Source: Patiria miniata
Taxonomy: Eukaryota; Echinodermata; Asteroidea; Valvatida; Asterinidae
Direction of reading: 5' to 3'
Length of the DNA: 64,000 nucleotides
Assembly (NCBI RefSeq): GCF_015706575.1
Contig: NW_024037057.1
Span: 2,065,501-2,129,500, forward strand
Under the pieces are notes generated by a model. That model ran no database searches, was not told the origin of the DNA, and saw only the letters and a list, made by a program, of their open reading frames with translations. How positions within the stretch are numbered: position 1 is the first letter of the stretch; each line of letters opens with the position of its first letter. The position numbers and the translations under genes were made by a program. Below are positions 42,101 to 44,785 of this stretch, one piece after another.

Positions 42101-44785
42101 ACCGTACAATTGGCACATAGCCTAGAAAAAAATGTATACAAACGTGCACTCAGTGCCGTGAACGCGCAAATATCAGCCCTTTTCTGCCTGCACACCATAG
42201 TGTGAGTATCGTGTGCATAGATTTGTGCTTGAAAACCAACATTTTTGTTTCAAATGAGCGAAATTTGTATTTTCTTTACATTCTAATGTTGTTGTGCAAG
42301 TTCTCTGCTACCGCTGGGCTAGGTTTTAGTTTATTTCATATTGTTAATAGGAGTGATTTGGGGTGAATTAGTCTTCACAATCTCAAAGTTTTAATCACCG
42401 TGTGTCACGTGTTGATTTATGGCAATATGGCTGTTTCATGCCAGGTGCAATTTGAAGGCCTAGTTCACAACAGCCGTACACTGGCCAGGTATTCGGGGAA
42501 CCTGATTAAAATGTTAGAACCAAGAATATTAGGAACTTGTGAACTGGGAACCTGATTAAATATTAGAACCGGTGAATTTTAGGAACCTCACTTTGAATCT
42601 GGGAACTTTAGAAATACAACCTTTGTGATTTAATATATCTTATCATTGGCAACTGTGTCACAATTTATAGAGCTAGAAACTGATCTATTATCTTATCAAT
42701 ACTTTTTGAAACAGTTGCTTTTGTGAGTTCAAATTGAGATCATGTCTTAATTTAAACTATTGTAATCGATTTTTGTGAACAAGTTCATGAGACCAAGCAT
42801 AATTTTACTCCTGCTTTGATTTGTTTATGTTTGTCTTGATGTGTCCTTGGCGTCCTTAAATGTAATCATTTGAGCGGACCTCCTTAGTGGCGTACTGCTA
42901 CAATAAGATATCCACAACTGGACAATGCCATATGCAAATAATTTCCGCCCGTTCTCCGTGCATTTGTAACTCAACAAACGCGAATCTCTGTTTATCAATA
43001 AGTTATGAATGACAGAAAATTGTCTTATTCCGAACAAAATCGCTTGAAATTTGATAACTGATGACGTCATCATGACGTCAAAGTTATTCGCACCCTTAGG
43101 GATCCGGGTCGATAGATGACAAGGTTTCAAGTTCATACCGTAAACTGTTTAGGAGAAAACCCGAGAAGAATAAGTGTAGAGAAAAAGAGAGAACGAAGAA
43201 TATTAATTCTTACCAATTAAAAAGGATGACCGGCTCGTACCCGATCACCCAATAATAACACGAAAAAGAGAATCAGTTGGACGGACAAAAAAATGATTAC
43301 ATTAATTGGACGATTGTGTTCTTCGATGCCATTCCCGGCAGAATTAAAACCATAACAAATCATGTCTATGTTTTCGAGAAAGATTGTGCCTGTCAATTTA
43401 GTCAGTAAGCATTTTGCAGCAGTTTAATTGATTTTCAATGTACAATGAGAATGTACTTACGCTCAATATCGACGCCAATCGAAGTCAACTCAATGCTGAA
43501 TGTCGCATTCGACTTCTTGGGCAGCTTAACGGCGATTCCCAGCCATGTGAATGGCGCATACATTGCGTTTGGGTTCCTCGTTCCGGGTGCCAGCGGGTCT
43601 CGGAGTGAAGTGTTCAAGTCCACAGCATCGAAGTGGATTTCGCCGGGGTAATTCTCCACGAAGCGGAGACGGGCGTGCACTAACTCGCCTGATGCGGACC
43701 GGACCGACCAACAGAAGAAGGCAAAGCCGTCTTCTCTGTGAACAGAGCTCAGGACGGAGGTGGATGGGGAGAGGATCACTGGCTCAGCCCTGGGAACAAG
43801 GTGGATGTCCGTGCATGACGATTCTGAGTTAAAAAGAAGCCAATTACAAATAAAACGTGTCGAGTGATTAATATACATTAACATAATTATAATGAGGTAG
43901 TCCTATAAAACAATTGATGATTATTCGAAGAGGATTTATCTTATTTTCACAAGTGATAAAAATGGATGAAAAGGTGATGACTTTTTTCTTGGGGGGTTAA
44001 ATCATTTATAGTCTGTCACGGCTAAGCAACTAGCGAGATAATCTCAATATATATGATAATTGTGAGCTAATTTTACGATTGTTTGGCTGAAATTGTATCG
44101 GGTTAACTCCGAGAGAGCAAGGAAATGTCCTTGCTATACAATAACTTAATTTCGCTCTTTGGCGTACAACTGTCTAATGGGTGTTGCAATCAGGGACATT
44201 AAATAACGAGCTACTCCTTCATACGTTCCAAGTTGCAAAACACAAATCAAATCAAAATCCTTGTCTACTCACTAATCCCTATGATTTGACTTGTAATCTT
44301 GTCGTTATTGACTGATTACTAGGTAACCGGTGTACACATTTTGCTACTAGTTATACGTGCAATGGTACCACTAAGGAAACACATTAACGCATTAACGTAA
44401 TTTCTTTGCACGATGGGCATTAGAGATGTCTCCCTAATGTCACAGCAAAAAGTTGCCGTTGCAATTAGATCATATTCGTTGATCGTGGTCTAATTAGTAA
44501 ACACACCGAAATTCGTGGGAAAAGGACAAGGGGATATTGGGTTAGGGCACATTTAAGTTTGAAATAGTGTGTGCACAAGTCTATGGGGATGTCTTCCAAA
44601 TGTCCAACCCAGGATTATTATTATTCCCACTTGCTAACTCACCTAAACTATATTAATATAGTCCCAAACTTAAAAATAACTGTGTCCCTTTTATTACCTG
44701 GAAAAGCTGCCCAGCAGTATGGCTTGATGGAGGTCATCATACACCATGGGATGAATATAAGACGGACGAATGCGAACTGACCCAT
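38..44785 (-). CDS. Gene 1: CUB/LDLa/LRR receptor of the LGR (GRL101-like) GPCR class, spliced, 3' end off-window
   Basis: Thirty coding exons can be chained right to left in one frame, about 1,774 residues. The order is signal peptide, CUB, degenerate LDLa, CUB, CUB, LDLa x2, CUB, LDLa x2, CUB, LDLa (four Cys), CUB, LDLa x2, CUB, LDLa x2, CUB, half-LDLa, CUB, LDLa x2, LRR N-cap, then four LRR exons. All LDLa and unsplit CUB exons are phase 1-1; LRR exons are 2-2. The last eleven exons match gene 2 in length and phase, and gene 2 ends in a seven-helix domain, so I infer that gene 1 is also a receptor whose membrane domain lies left of position 1. Known type C LGRs carry LDLa and LRR; the CUB domains are the odd part. 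Intron 2 is about 14 kb, swollen by a Ty3/gypsy element and a foldback element. Ligand unknown. Boundaries come from splice consensus and phase only. Confidence 0.85.
592..663 (-). CDS. Gene 1 exon 29: leucine-rich repeat
   Basis: A 72-nt, phase 2-2 exon coding one 24-residue LRR ([16 protein letters not shown], then SELQNLEAL). Acceptor ACAG and donor GTAAGTG are clear. Its partner 55264-55335 differs mainly by V to I. The intron to exon 30 is 479 bp and lacks the foldback insertion seen in the gene 2 copy of this intron. Confidence 0.88.
1517..1588 (-). CDS. Gene 1 exon 28: leucine-rich repeat
   Basis: A 72-nt phase 2-2 exon with acceptor TTTCAAAG and donor GTGAGTTC. It codes [16 protein letters not shown] then YGLGNLTYL, a canonical LxxLxLxxNxLxxIPxxxF repeat. 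The partner in gene 2 is 56238-56309. Confidence 0.9.
2241..2321 (-). CDS. Gene 1 exon 27: leucine-rich repeat, 27 residues
   Basis: Phase 2-2, 81 nt: acceptor TATATAG, donor GTAAGTAGG. It reads [19 protein letters not shown] then KEFKLLRSL. An internal AG would give a 54-nt version starting near SIQLVPG, but only the long form supplies the LxL...N part of the repeat, and the long form is also open in gene 2 (56855-56935). Confidence 0.82.
2520..2665. repeat. Degenerate GAGA(T/C)-rich simple repeat next to the LRR N-cap exon
   Basis: Short variants of agacgagattagatgaaac and agaaatgaaacaat recur here. A similar stretch occupies the same intron position in gene 2 (about 57300-57400), so the repeat was probably present before the gene duplication. 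Confidence 0.5.
2688..2808 (-). CDS. Gene 1 exon 26: LRR N-terminal cysteine cap (LRRNT)
   Basis: A 121-nt exon entering in phase 1 and leaving in phase 2, the phase switch between the CUB/LDLa block and the LRR block. It has the CPNNCSC cysteine cluster followed by a fourth Cys (FHVICSHDW) and ends DIAKITVAL, the start of the first repeat. Acceptor TTTTGCAG, donor GTGAGTAT. The gene 2 partner is 57430-57550. Confidence 0.9.
3567..3683 (-). CDS. Gene 1 exon 25: LDLa module
   Basis: Phase 1-1, 117 nt, six cysteines in LDLa spacing: [25 protein letters not shown], then GDDEVEC. The acidic D-x-DDE calcium-site residues are largely kept. Acceptor TTCTTCAG, donor GTGAGGAC. The gene 2 partner 58335-58451 is the same length. 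Confidence 0.92.
3684..4404. other. Intron between exons 25 and 24
   Basis: I see no gene or clear element in these 720 bp. There is a G/C homopolymer patch at about 4215-4260, which may be a decayed transposon end, and otherwise AT-rich sequence. Confidence 0.5.
4405..4524 (-). CDS. Gene 1 exon 24: LDLa module
   Basis: Phase 1-1, 120 nt, six cysteines: [30 protein letters not shown], then NGEDEDDC. Acceptor CCCCTGCAG, donor GTAAGTTG. Paralogue 59104-59223 differs at only a few residues. Confidence 0.93.
5096..5470 (-). CDS. Gene 1 exon 23: CUB domain 9
   Basis: Phase 1-1, 375 nt, one whole CUB: first Cys in [10 protein letters not shown], then [18 protein letters not shown] (P.YP.PYP and the second Cys are CUB hallmarks), ending in strand residues [10 protein letters not shown]. 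Acceptor CCTCAG, donor GTGATTGAG. The gene 2 copy (59832-60206) is equally long and very similar. GC content jumps in this exon against the introns. Confidence 0.92.
5572..5757. mobile_element. Short TIR element (MITE-like), about 186 bp
   Basis: Ends are imperfect inverted repeats: AAGCCCGGTTAATAC on the left against the reverse complement AAGCCTGGTTCATAC on the right. Both ends are followed by GCGAA-type short repeats and a TGACGTCA-like motif. No coding capacity. It sits in the exon 23-22 intron and has no partner in gene 2. Confidence 0.65.
5914..5997 (-). CDS. Gene 1 exon 22: half-LDLa module with four cysteines
   Basis: An 84-nt phase 1-1 exon, 28 residues: [16 protein letters not shown] then [11 protein letters not shown]. 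The spacing fits C1-C4 of an LDLa, but the second half with C5, C6 and the SDE motif is absent; the next exon opens a CUB. The gene 2 copy (62058-62141) differs at one residue (N to S). Splice sites are ACTACAG and GTAAGTAA. Confidence 0.85.
6080..6201 (-). CDS. Gene 1 exon 21: CUB domain 8, second half
   Basis: Enters phase 2, leaves phase 1, 122 nt. It codes [18 protein letters not shown] then [17 protein letters not shown], the MYLMFSSD...GF.LRV end of a CUB. With exon 20 it makes one complete domain. The gene 2 partner is 62230-62351. Confidence 0.9.
6640..6705 (+). repeat. tRNA-like fragment, possible SINE head
   Basis: Contains ATGGGTTCGAGTCCCAT, a perfect five-pair T-arm with a polymerase III B box. 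I cannot fold a full tRNA upstream, so a tRNA-derived SINE or tRNA pseudogene is likelier than a functional tRNA. It lies in the intron between exons 21 and 20; I did not find it in the matching gene 2 intron. Confidence 0.35.
7099..7333 (-). CDS. Gene 1 exon 20: CUB domain 8, first half
   Basis: Phase 1 in, phase 2 out, 235 nt. It codes [28 protein letters not shown] and [15 protein letters not shown], a textbook CUB start with the calcium-type E..YD motif. The frame reaches QLSG before GTAAAG. The gene 2 copy is 63257-63491. Confidence 0.92.
7647..7760 (-). CDS. Gene 1 exon 19: LDLa module
   Basis: Phase 1-1, 114 nt, six cysteines: [26 protein letters not shown], then EEASDEFSC with the SDE calcium motif. 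Acceptor TTGAGCAG, donor GTCAGTTT. A (TTA)n/T tract (7561-7604) lies just downstream in the intron. Confidence 0.92.
7985..8345. repeat. Non-coding stretch with dispersed-repeat character
   Basis: Intron sequence with TGACGTCA near 7990, a (CGAC)n-like patch near 8310 and no coding signal in keeping with the gene. I read it as an old interspersed repeat; the family is not recognised. Confidence 0.35.
8573..8683 (-). CDS. Gene 1 exon 18: LDLa module
   Basis: Phase 1-1, 111 nt: [25 protein letters not shown], then EYEDEAGC. Six cysteines. The donor GTCGGTGTC is weaker than its neighbours but is the only one that keeps phase 1. Acceptor CCAAACAG. Confidence 0.87.
9159..9361 (-). CDS. Gene 1 exon 17: CUB domain 7, second half
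   Basis: Phase 2 in, phase 1 out, 203 nt. Reads [19 protein letters not shown], then [20 protein letters not shown] and [10 protein letters not shown], the final strands of a CUB. Acceptor GTAACAG, donor GTTGGGTC. It joins exon 16 in frame across a phase 2 intron, the same kind of split as in CUB 8. Confidence 0.82.
9780..10715. mobile_element. Foldback-like array of CCGAAGGTT / AACCTTCGG motifs
   Basis: The left part (to about 10190) carries many variants of ccgaaggtttgataatccg; the right part (from about 10210) carries the reverse complement, such as gaaccttcggactaatgaac. The two halves could fold on each other. The outer limits are vague. A separate short TIR element (10391-10629) sits in the right half. 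Confidence 0.55.
10391..10629. mobile_element. Short TIR element with poly-G/poly-C tracts, copy 1
   Basis: Begins ATGGACGTCGC and ends GGCGACGTCCA, 239 bp. Inside are a poly-G tract, a C-tract followed by an A-tract, and the phrase gaatatgctggaaaagtaca. The copy at 11245-11488 shares the ends and these inner phrases in the same orientation. Confidence 0.7.
10841..11015 (-). CDS. Gene 1 exon 16: CUB domain 7, first half
   Basis: Phase 1 in, phase 2 out, 175 nt: [36 protein letters not shown], then [13 protein letters not shown]. This is CUB-like, but the usual first cysteine is absent. Acceptor TTGATAG, donor GTCTGATT (weak). Supported mainly by clean joining to exon 17 and by GC content. 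Confidence 0.78.
11245..11488. mobile_element. Short TIR element with poly-G/poly-C tracts, copy 2
   Basis: Ends ATGGGCGTCGC and GCGACGCCCAT are perfect inverted repeats, 244 bp. Interior as in copy 1, including gaatatgctggaaaagaaca. Non-coding. Confidence 0.75.
11872..11988 (-). CDS. Gene 1 exon 15: LDLa module
   Basis: Phase 1-1, 117 nt: [26 protein letters not shown], then KAATDEFNC. Six cysteines with a TDE variant of the SDE motif. Acceptor TACTAAAG, donor GTATTTTT. Confidence 0.9.
12765..12970. repeat. Hairpin-forming repeat built on TTTCACTCTAAAACGTC
   Basis: Gacgttttagagtgaaattt near 12822-12841 is mirrored by tttcactctaaaacgtct near 12917-12934, with further TTCACTC/GAGTGAA pairs outside. 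Probably a palindromic MITE or foldback fragment. Confidence 0.5.
13754..13864 (-). CDS. Gene 1 exon 14: LDLa module
   Basis: Phase 1-1, 111 nt: [25 protein letters not shown], then KVHGDELGC. Six cysteines. Acceptor CCCTTAG, donor GTAATCAT. Confidence 0.92.
13960..14940. repeat. 175-bp minisatellite rich in CCCATATGGG palindromes
   Basis: The anchor AATCATTTTGCACCC recurs at about 14040, 14213, 14388, 14563, 14738 and 14917, a period of 175 bp. Two versions alternate (cagacaacccatatgggtta and cagattacgcatatgggtta), giving a 350-bp higher-order unit. Long open frames on both strands here (GPIWV/HMG peptides) come from the repeat. It lies in the exon 14-13 intron. Confidence 0.92.
14945..15290. 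repeat. 73-77 bp tandem repeat adjoining the 175-bp array
   Basis: The phrase gtgggtcagcagt recurs at about 14954, 15030, 15103 and 15176, and as taggtcagcagt near 15253. Units also share cccatttgggcatcacatgg. Related in style to the neighbouring array (GGGCCC, ATGGG) but with a different period. Confidence 0.88.
15395..15764. mobile_element. TIR element, about 370 bp
   Basis: The left end AATTCAGGCGATTCACAATG and the reverse complement of the right end match over about 40-65 bp (both continue cagtgcgccaccaagagttt). Non-coding between. Lies directly after the tandem arrays. Confidence 0.8.
16235..16690 (-). CDS. Gene 1 exon 13: CUB domain 6 (long)
   Basis: Phase 1-1, 456 nt, 152 residues, the longest CUB here. 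Starts [18 protein letters not shown], has a Ser/Thr/Pro-rich insert ([18 protein letters not shown]), then [18 protein letters not shown] and ends [11 protein letters not shown]. The Cys pair fits C1-C2 of a CUB. Acceptor ATAACAG, donor GTAATATG. Confidence 0.87.
16720..17340. repeat. Dispersed repeat family with TGACGTCA palindromes, copy 1
   Basis: Phrases such as cagaaaattgtcatattgtg, tcgcttcaatttgatacctg and atgacgtcattatgacgtca recur at 42990-43255 and, split by the Ty3 element, at 32370-32518 plus 41567-41830. Non-coding. Confidence 0.7.
17493..17606 (-). CDS. Gene 1 exon 12: LDLa module lacking the C2-C5 pair
   Basis: Phase 1-1, 114 nt: [31 protein letters not shown], then FSDEMEC. 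The CDG and SDE landmarks fix the alignment. The C2 position is Asp and the C5 position is Trp, so four cysteines (C1, C3, C4, C6) remain. Acceptor CCGTCAG, donor GTAATTGT. Confidence 0.87.
17607..18286. other. Intron between exons 12 and 11
   Basis: Low-complexity patches only (T-tract near 17870, ggttttttgggg near 18056). No gene or clear element seen. Confidence 0.5.
18287..18631 (-). CDS. Gene 1 exon 11: CUB domain 5
   Basis: Phase 1-1, 345 nt, 115 residues: [34 protein letters not shown], ending [13 protein letters not shown]. Cys1 and Cys2 are present; the second disulfide pair of canonical CUBs is not visible. Acceptor TTGTAAAG, donor GTATGAAT. Confidence 0.85.
19057..19167 (-). CDS. 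Gene 1 exon 10: LDLa module
   Basis: Phase 1-1, 111 nt: [25 protein letters not shown], then SDAMDEFDC. Six cysteines; CDQ replaces the usual CDG. Acceptor TTTGAAG, donor GTAAGTTT. Confidence 0.9.
19168..20123. other. Intron between exons 10 and 9
   Basis: No gene seen. It holds a 13-bp triplet repeat of gtcggactaact at 19995-20033, and a GC-richer stretch at 19730-20100 that may be an old repeat. Confidence 0.45.
20124..20237 (-). CDS. Gene 1 exon 9: LDLa module
   Basis: Phase 1-1, 114 nt: [27 protein letters not shown], then LSDELGC. Six cysteines; CNA replaces CDG, the SDE motif is kept. Acceptor TTGACTAG, donor GTAAGTTT. Confidence 0.9.
20514..20888 (-). CDS. Gene 1 exon 8: CUB domain 4
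   Basis: Phase 1-1, 375 nt, 125 residues: [47 protein letters not shown] and ending [12 protein letters not shown]. Acceptor CTATTTAG, donor GTAAGCCG. The frame stays open past the donor, but only the splice keeps phase with exon 9. Confidence 0.88.
20889..22876. other. Two-kilobase intron between exons 8 and 7
   Basis: No exon with CUB or LDLa cysteine spacing was found on the minus strand. Two stretches hint at old repeats: 21400-21850 (repeated aaatctg(t/c)ca) and 22330-22640 (pyrimidine-rich, repeated acctataccct). Confidence 0.5.
22877..22993 (-). CDS. Gene 1 exon 7: LDLa module
   Basis: Phase 1-1, 117 nt: [27 protein letters not shown], then FNYFDELDC. Six cysteines; FDE replaces SDE. 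Acceptor CCTATAAG, donor GTGAGTTT. Confidence 0.9.
23050..23290. repeat. Dispersed repeat, copy A (mate at 31500-31690)
   Basis: Both copies read, in the same orientation, aatcgtgg(t/c)(t/a)cctggtgtg and, about 60 bp on, gctggtcggccga. Intronic and non-coding; family not recognised. Confidence 0.6.
23428..23544 (-). CDS. Gene 1 exon 6: LDLa module
   Basis: Phase 1-1, 117 nt: [27 protein letters not shown], then ADKSDEFGC. Six cysteines, canonical SDE. Acceptor TTGCAAAG, donor GTAAGTTA. Confidence 0.92.
24013..24357 (-). CDS. Gene 1 exon 5: CUB domain 3
   Basis: Phase 1-1, 345 nt, 115 residues: [44 protein letters not shown] and end [11 protein letters not shown]1-C2 pair present. Acceptor CTTTTTAG, donor GTAACTGT. 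Confidence 0.88.
24940..25640. repeat. Degenerate tandem repeat with ATTGTTTTGCC(G/T)TGGAA core
   Basis: The core recurs near 25194, 25256, 25318 and 25369, about 50-62 bp apart, with looser copies near 24951, 25003 and 25613. Intervening phrases (cttcaaataaagatg, gagttgaca) also repeat. Open frames across it are repeat artefacts. Confidence 0.75.
25760..26131 (-). CDS. Gene 1 exon 4: CUB domain 2
   Basis: Phase 1-1, 372 nt, 124 residues: [37 protein letters not shown], ending [15 protein letters not shown]-like by the Cys..Cys-x-W block and the strand endings; divergent elsewhere. Acceptor TTGCGTAG, donor GTGAGTAT. Confidence 0.85.
26385..26425 (-). repeat. tRNA-like B-box fragment
   Basis: The minus strand reads cacaggttcaaaccccgctc, which contains a polymerase III B-box match (GGTTCAAACC). 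No foldable tRNA is evident, so at most an old SINE head. Confidence 0.22.
26610..26660. repeat. Dispersed repeat fragment, inverse mate at 51770-51812
   Basis: Reads ggcgccctctttcgtcggca followed by cgcggagcccat. The reverse complement of 51770-51812 gives cacgccctctttcgttggcg followed by cacagagccca. Confidence 0.5.
27000..27043. repeat. Near-perfect palindrome, 19-bp arms
   Basis: Left arm cactccctgtgggatatca pairs with right arm tgatattctacagggagtg (17 of 19 positions) around a 6-nt loop. Intronic. Too short for a typical pre-miRNA. Confidence 0.6.
28545..28876. mobile_element. TIR element, 332 bp, 28-bp ends
   Basis: The left end begins CGTCGTGTGCCCGGCAGAAG and continues ggcatatg. The right end is its inverted copy with one mismatch. 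AAGT flanks both sides and may be the target duplication. No coding capacity. It ends about 120 bp from exon 3. Confidence 0.85.
28998..29099 (-). CDS. Gene 1 exon 3: degenerate LDLa module
   Basis: Phase 1-1, 102 nt, 34 residues: [25 protein letters not shown], then LWNQAADC. Six cysteines, but the C4-C5 loop is cut to one residue and the CDG and SDE landmarks are gone. Acceptor TTGTAAAG, donor GTAAGTAT. A foldback element lies 31 bp upstream of its acceptor. Confidence 0.78.
29197..29552 (+). repeat. Left arm tandem array, unit TCTGCGTTCGAACGAAAAAAA
   Basis: About 17 units of 21-22 bp; the variation is mostly in A-tract length. Open frames on both strands (FERRFFS, RSNADFF, CVRTK) are products of the repeat, not genes. 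Confidence 0.95.
30383..30707 (-). repeat. Right arm tandem array, inverted copy of the left array
   Basis: About 15 units of the same 21-22 bp repeat in reverse orientation. The pair can form a very long hairpin. Confidence 0.95.
30745..31499. other. Intron 2 stretch after the foldback element
   Basis: No exon or clear repeat seen in 750 bp of AT-rich sequence. Confidence 0.45.
31500..31690. repeat. Dispersed repeat, copy B (mate at 23050-23290)
   Basis: Shares gaatcgtgg, cctggtgtg and gctggtcggccga with the mate, in the same order and orientation. Confidence 0.6.
31700..32200. repeat. Degenerate tandem repeat, about 160-bp period
   Basis: Phrases of the type tttcatggaaca / tttatagcatgaac / attcattgcacgaac recur near 31752, 31921 and 32082, and again near 32171. 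The associated phrase aaaggtca(c/t) also recurs. Intronic. Confidence 0.5.
32370..32518. repeat. Left part of an older repeat interrupted by the Ty3 element
   Basis: Shares with 16735-16850 the ordered phrases ctagggagtacgaaatgttg / cccgggaataggaaatgctg, then caaggcaccgt / caagacaccgt and cctcac. The family continues right of the Ty3 element at 41567. Confidence 0.6.
32519..33391 (+). repeat. 5' LTR of the Ty3/gypsy element
   Basis: Starts TGTGACGG and ends CCGGTGTCACA. The part from about 32774 on is shared with the 3' repeat. A 62-bp stretch occurs twice within it (32654-32715 and 33252-33313). Confidence 0.82.
33392..35152 (+). other. Leader region of the Ty3/gypsy element
   Basis: Begins TTTGGTGGAAGATCCGGG, the position of a tRNA primer-binding site; I cannot name the tRNA. 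Small open frames here look incidental. The later part is rich in ttgattgatt repeats. Confidence 0.6.
35153..36472 (+). CDS. Ty3/gypsy gag
   Basis: 439 codons. A Pro/Gln/Ser-rich N-terminal part, a retrotransposon-type capsid region (about residues 110-290), a Gln/Pro-rich linker, and near the C-terminus one zinc knuckle [14 protein letters not shown] of CCHC spacing, which binds the element's RNA. The next block overlaps it in another frame, as in families that use ribosomal frameshifting. Confidence 0.9.
   Translation: MYPTPATARYSTTHIPPAAAHTTRHDRSTEEVIPSTPIAEQFLAEPVDIERRISESCLRPHKQPQPGSASSGPDRAAPMGTRVPSAPTPIFQGYTPLTPTNKPMSPSNRYQLMPSHQVKSVPIYTGREGSSLCIEDWVRDVKYLIDNTAMPTEMQFSTIVRNLGGAARKLVLNLPPEEQTPHHAFAELKEQFGDASMTGDPLAIFYERLRLASESPSIYAVELEATLRTVEERMNSRLPLANRNSMLTQQFMRGVGDEKITNRLAPMRPRDMSFRELQVELRQIEREQRASALLHSKAVSKAQSPQPTSKVQSQPQHVPAQAGQQAPPPPRQQKADTTFKLQKATNNQPTNRQSQSEEVIQGLIYKVEQLTRTVESLASRPYSPSNQPMYPQQPTDRNVFVCHRCGQEGHIARGCRNLPLNFQGPRSDGKPEAKSQARK
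36394..36918 (+). CDS. Ty3/gypsy protease block
   Basis: Contains [12 protein letters not shown], the aspartic protease active-site motif (DSG), and downstream [10 protein letters not shown], the usual hydrophobic-Gly end of retroviral-type proteases. It would cleave the polyproteins. Confidence 0.85.
   Translation: MSEPSVKLPGAPVGRQTGGQESSPKVTTHLNSPSDSRQNAASNFQVIGPNNEDTVEINGVPHRALIDSGSQISSITEDLWRGHPLLSDVSLSSADIKIEGASGQEVPYLGILPVSVTILGITYDDVPVFVVPSDSYRQHVPVLIGTNVIRVTKKDQHHTRGDNFMEELKTENTA
36973..41019 (+). CDS. Ty3/gypsy pol: reverse transcriptase, RNase H, integrase
   Basis: 1,348 codons. Reverse transcriptase motifs include [30 protein letters not shown] and [11 protein letters not shown] (the DD pair). 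RNase H has [14 protein letters not shown] and ends near [19 protein letters not shown]. Integrase has the zinc-binding H...GHLG...C..C block and a DDE core with [13 protein letters not shown] and [10 protein letters not shown]. The chain ends in a long Ser/Pro-rich tail. Codon use and GC differ from the flanking introns. Confidence 0.93.
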   Translation: MGYAKYVGRSPRKIKPGAEVDIICQAPPSPTGRPYTALVEGLPNSSSSLRIGHLLADVGQGRRVPVRMCNISVKPIIIPRNCRIAQVSSVLHVEENKGSAEEPLSSSLHPNEGFMRAYMKNKGVTEKLTSLIPSLDLSESTFDNEAQKKQVLHLLQKYKDVFSADSLDLGRTTTVKHTIPLMDEHPFRLPHRRIPPLQYQAVKEQLGKMEEAEVIRRSNSPYASPMVIVHKKDGSLRVCIDYRQLNSRTIRDAYPLPRIEEALDALGNAKFFTTLDLTSGYWQVEVEERDKAKTAFTTPMGLFECNRMPFGLQNAPATFQRLMQTCLGDQNYSTVLLHLDDIIVFSSTFEEHIQRLEKVFSCLRQHGLKLKPSKCHLLQKQVTYLGHIVSAAGIATDPDKISQVKDWKTPCNRKELLRFLGFTGYYRRYIKGYSNIVSPLYKLTAGDPRRRKKGKSKQSTSVPPFTWTDECQKSFEVLRDLMTSAPILAFADYTKPFLLQTDACGTGLGAILSQIQDGQERIVAYASRGLTPAETRYPAHKLEFLALKWAVTDKFRDYLLGNKFTVWTDNNPLLYVTTTAKLDATGQRWVAALSQFEFIIKYKPGKSNSAADALSRKPQPESSASTSSSRNEAVTIPCDIVQAICGGHPLSSHPYIEAPSSAAQCQAVTRQQARLPSTMKIQTNENELPGLSQKQLALSQRDDPNISRVIYLLEKGRRPDSHERQQHPNSLPYFREYDKLEMKDNILHRARKTAEGSISHQLVLPECYRKTAITGLHDDIGHLGCDRTLEMVRRRFFWPGMARDVRIHCLQCKRFCLRKTSQSKVRAPLVSIVTSEPLELVCIDYLKLERCKGGYENILVVTDHFTKYAQAFPTLDQKAETVAKVLWENFIQHYGFPARIHADQGRNFEGQVIQELCKISGIKKNCTTPYHPQGNGQTERFNHTLLNMLGTLDTSQKKNWKQYVGAMAHAYNATRHDTTGYPPFLLMFGRHPNLPIDLMFGIGSTDDDTSHDYDDYVQNLKRRLTSSYETASNFAKQAKLKQKRIYDSKTRDAPLQPGDRVLVQNKHIQGTQKLANRWEDSPYIIVSKLENLPVSLHRNLLTPCMFLPVEDDMEEPNVVKIEEPMHPKVETKAVPEKDEQTERCDKEKKTEVNTMADDGEIIFLPVRIEPEPSPSESHPQSPSNGPSFCHSSESPSNAYSVAPSLNSSSNAQPVSDSPSGYLSNSPSEHRPESYQSPSGQLTYSFDSSLPDAAESPSLHTPQPVATDVSRPKRVRKQVDRLTYDFLGQTKEQHASGNSHQATVERGKALLAKWKSSEMATSRKKATHILRVHSYFIKPFLRFIVHFRG
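40945..41562 (+). repeat. 3' LTR of the Ty3/gypsy element
   Basis: Near-identical to 32774-33391 and ending in the same GGTGTCACA, followed by the TGAT direct repeat. Confidence 0.88.
41567..41830. repeat. Right part of the repeat interrupted by the Ty3 element
   Basis: Contains tgacagtaaattgacatatt and aatcgcttgaaatttgataa, matching 17180-17235 and 43010-43055. With 32370-32518 it brackets the LTR element. Confidence 0.65.
41831..42989. other. Intron 2 stretch right of the Ty3 element
   Basis: No exon recognised in 1.16 kb. A local repeat of ggaacctgattaaa occurs near 42490-42600. Confidence 0.45.
42990..43255. repeat. Dispersed repeat family with TGACGTCA palindromes, copy 3
   Basis: Reads cagaaaattgtcttattccg, tgaaatttgataactgatga and cgtcatcatgacgtcaaag in the order seen in copy 1, and continues to cccgatcaccc against cccgaccactc there. 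Confidence 0.75.
43461..43823 (-). CDS. Gene 1 exon 2: CUB domain 1
   Basis: Phase 1-1, 363 nt, 121 residues: [38 protein letters not shown], ending [14 protein letters not shown]. One Cys pair. Joined in frame to the signal peptide exon (codon GAA split G|AA). Acceptor AACTCAG, donor GTAAGTAC. Confidence 0.87.
43824..44697. other. Intron 1 of gene 1
   Basis: 874 bp, AT-rich, no repeat or exon recognised. Confidence 0.5.
44698..44785 (-). CDS. Gene 1 exon 1: start codon and signal peptide
   Basis: ATG at 44785-44783 opens [17 protein letters not shown] then [12 protein letters not shown], a basic residue followed by a hydrophobic stretch and small residues (CWA/AFP) that fit signal peptidase. 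The donor CAG|GTAATA leaves phase 1, exactly what exon 2 needs. Directly before the ATG the minus strand reads tgttcactcttcag|acgATG, a good acceptor, so an upstream untranslated exon is possible. Confidence 0.8.
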
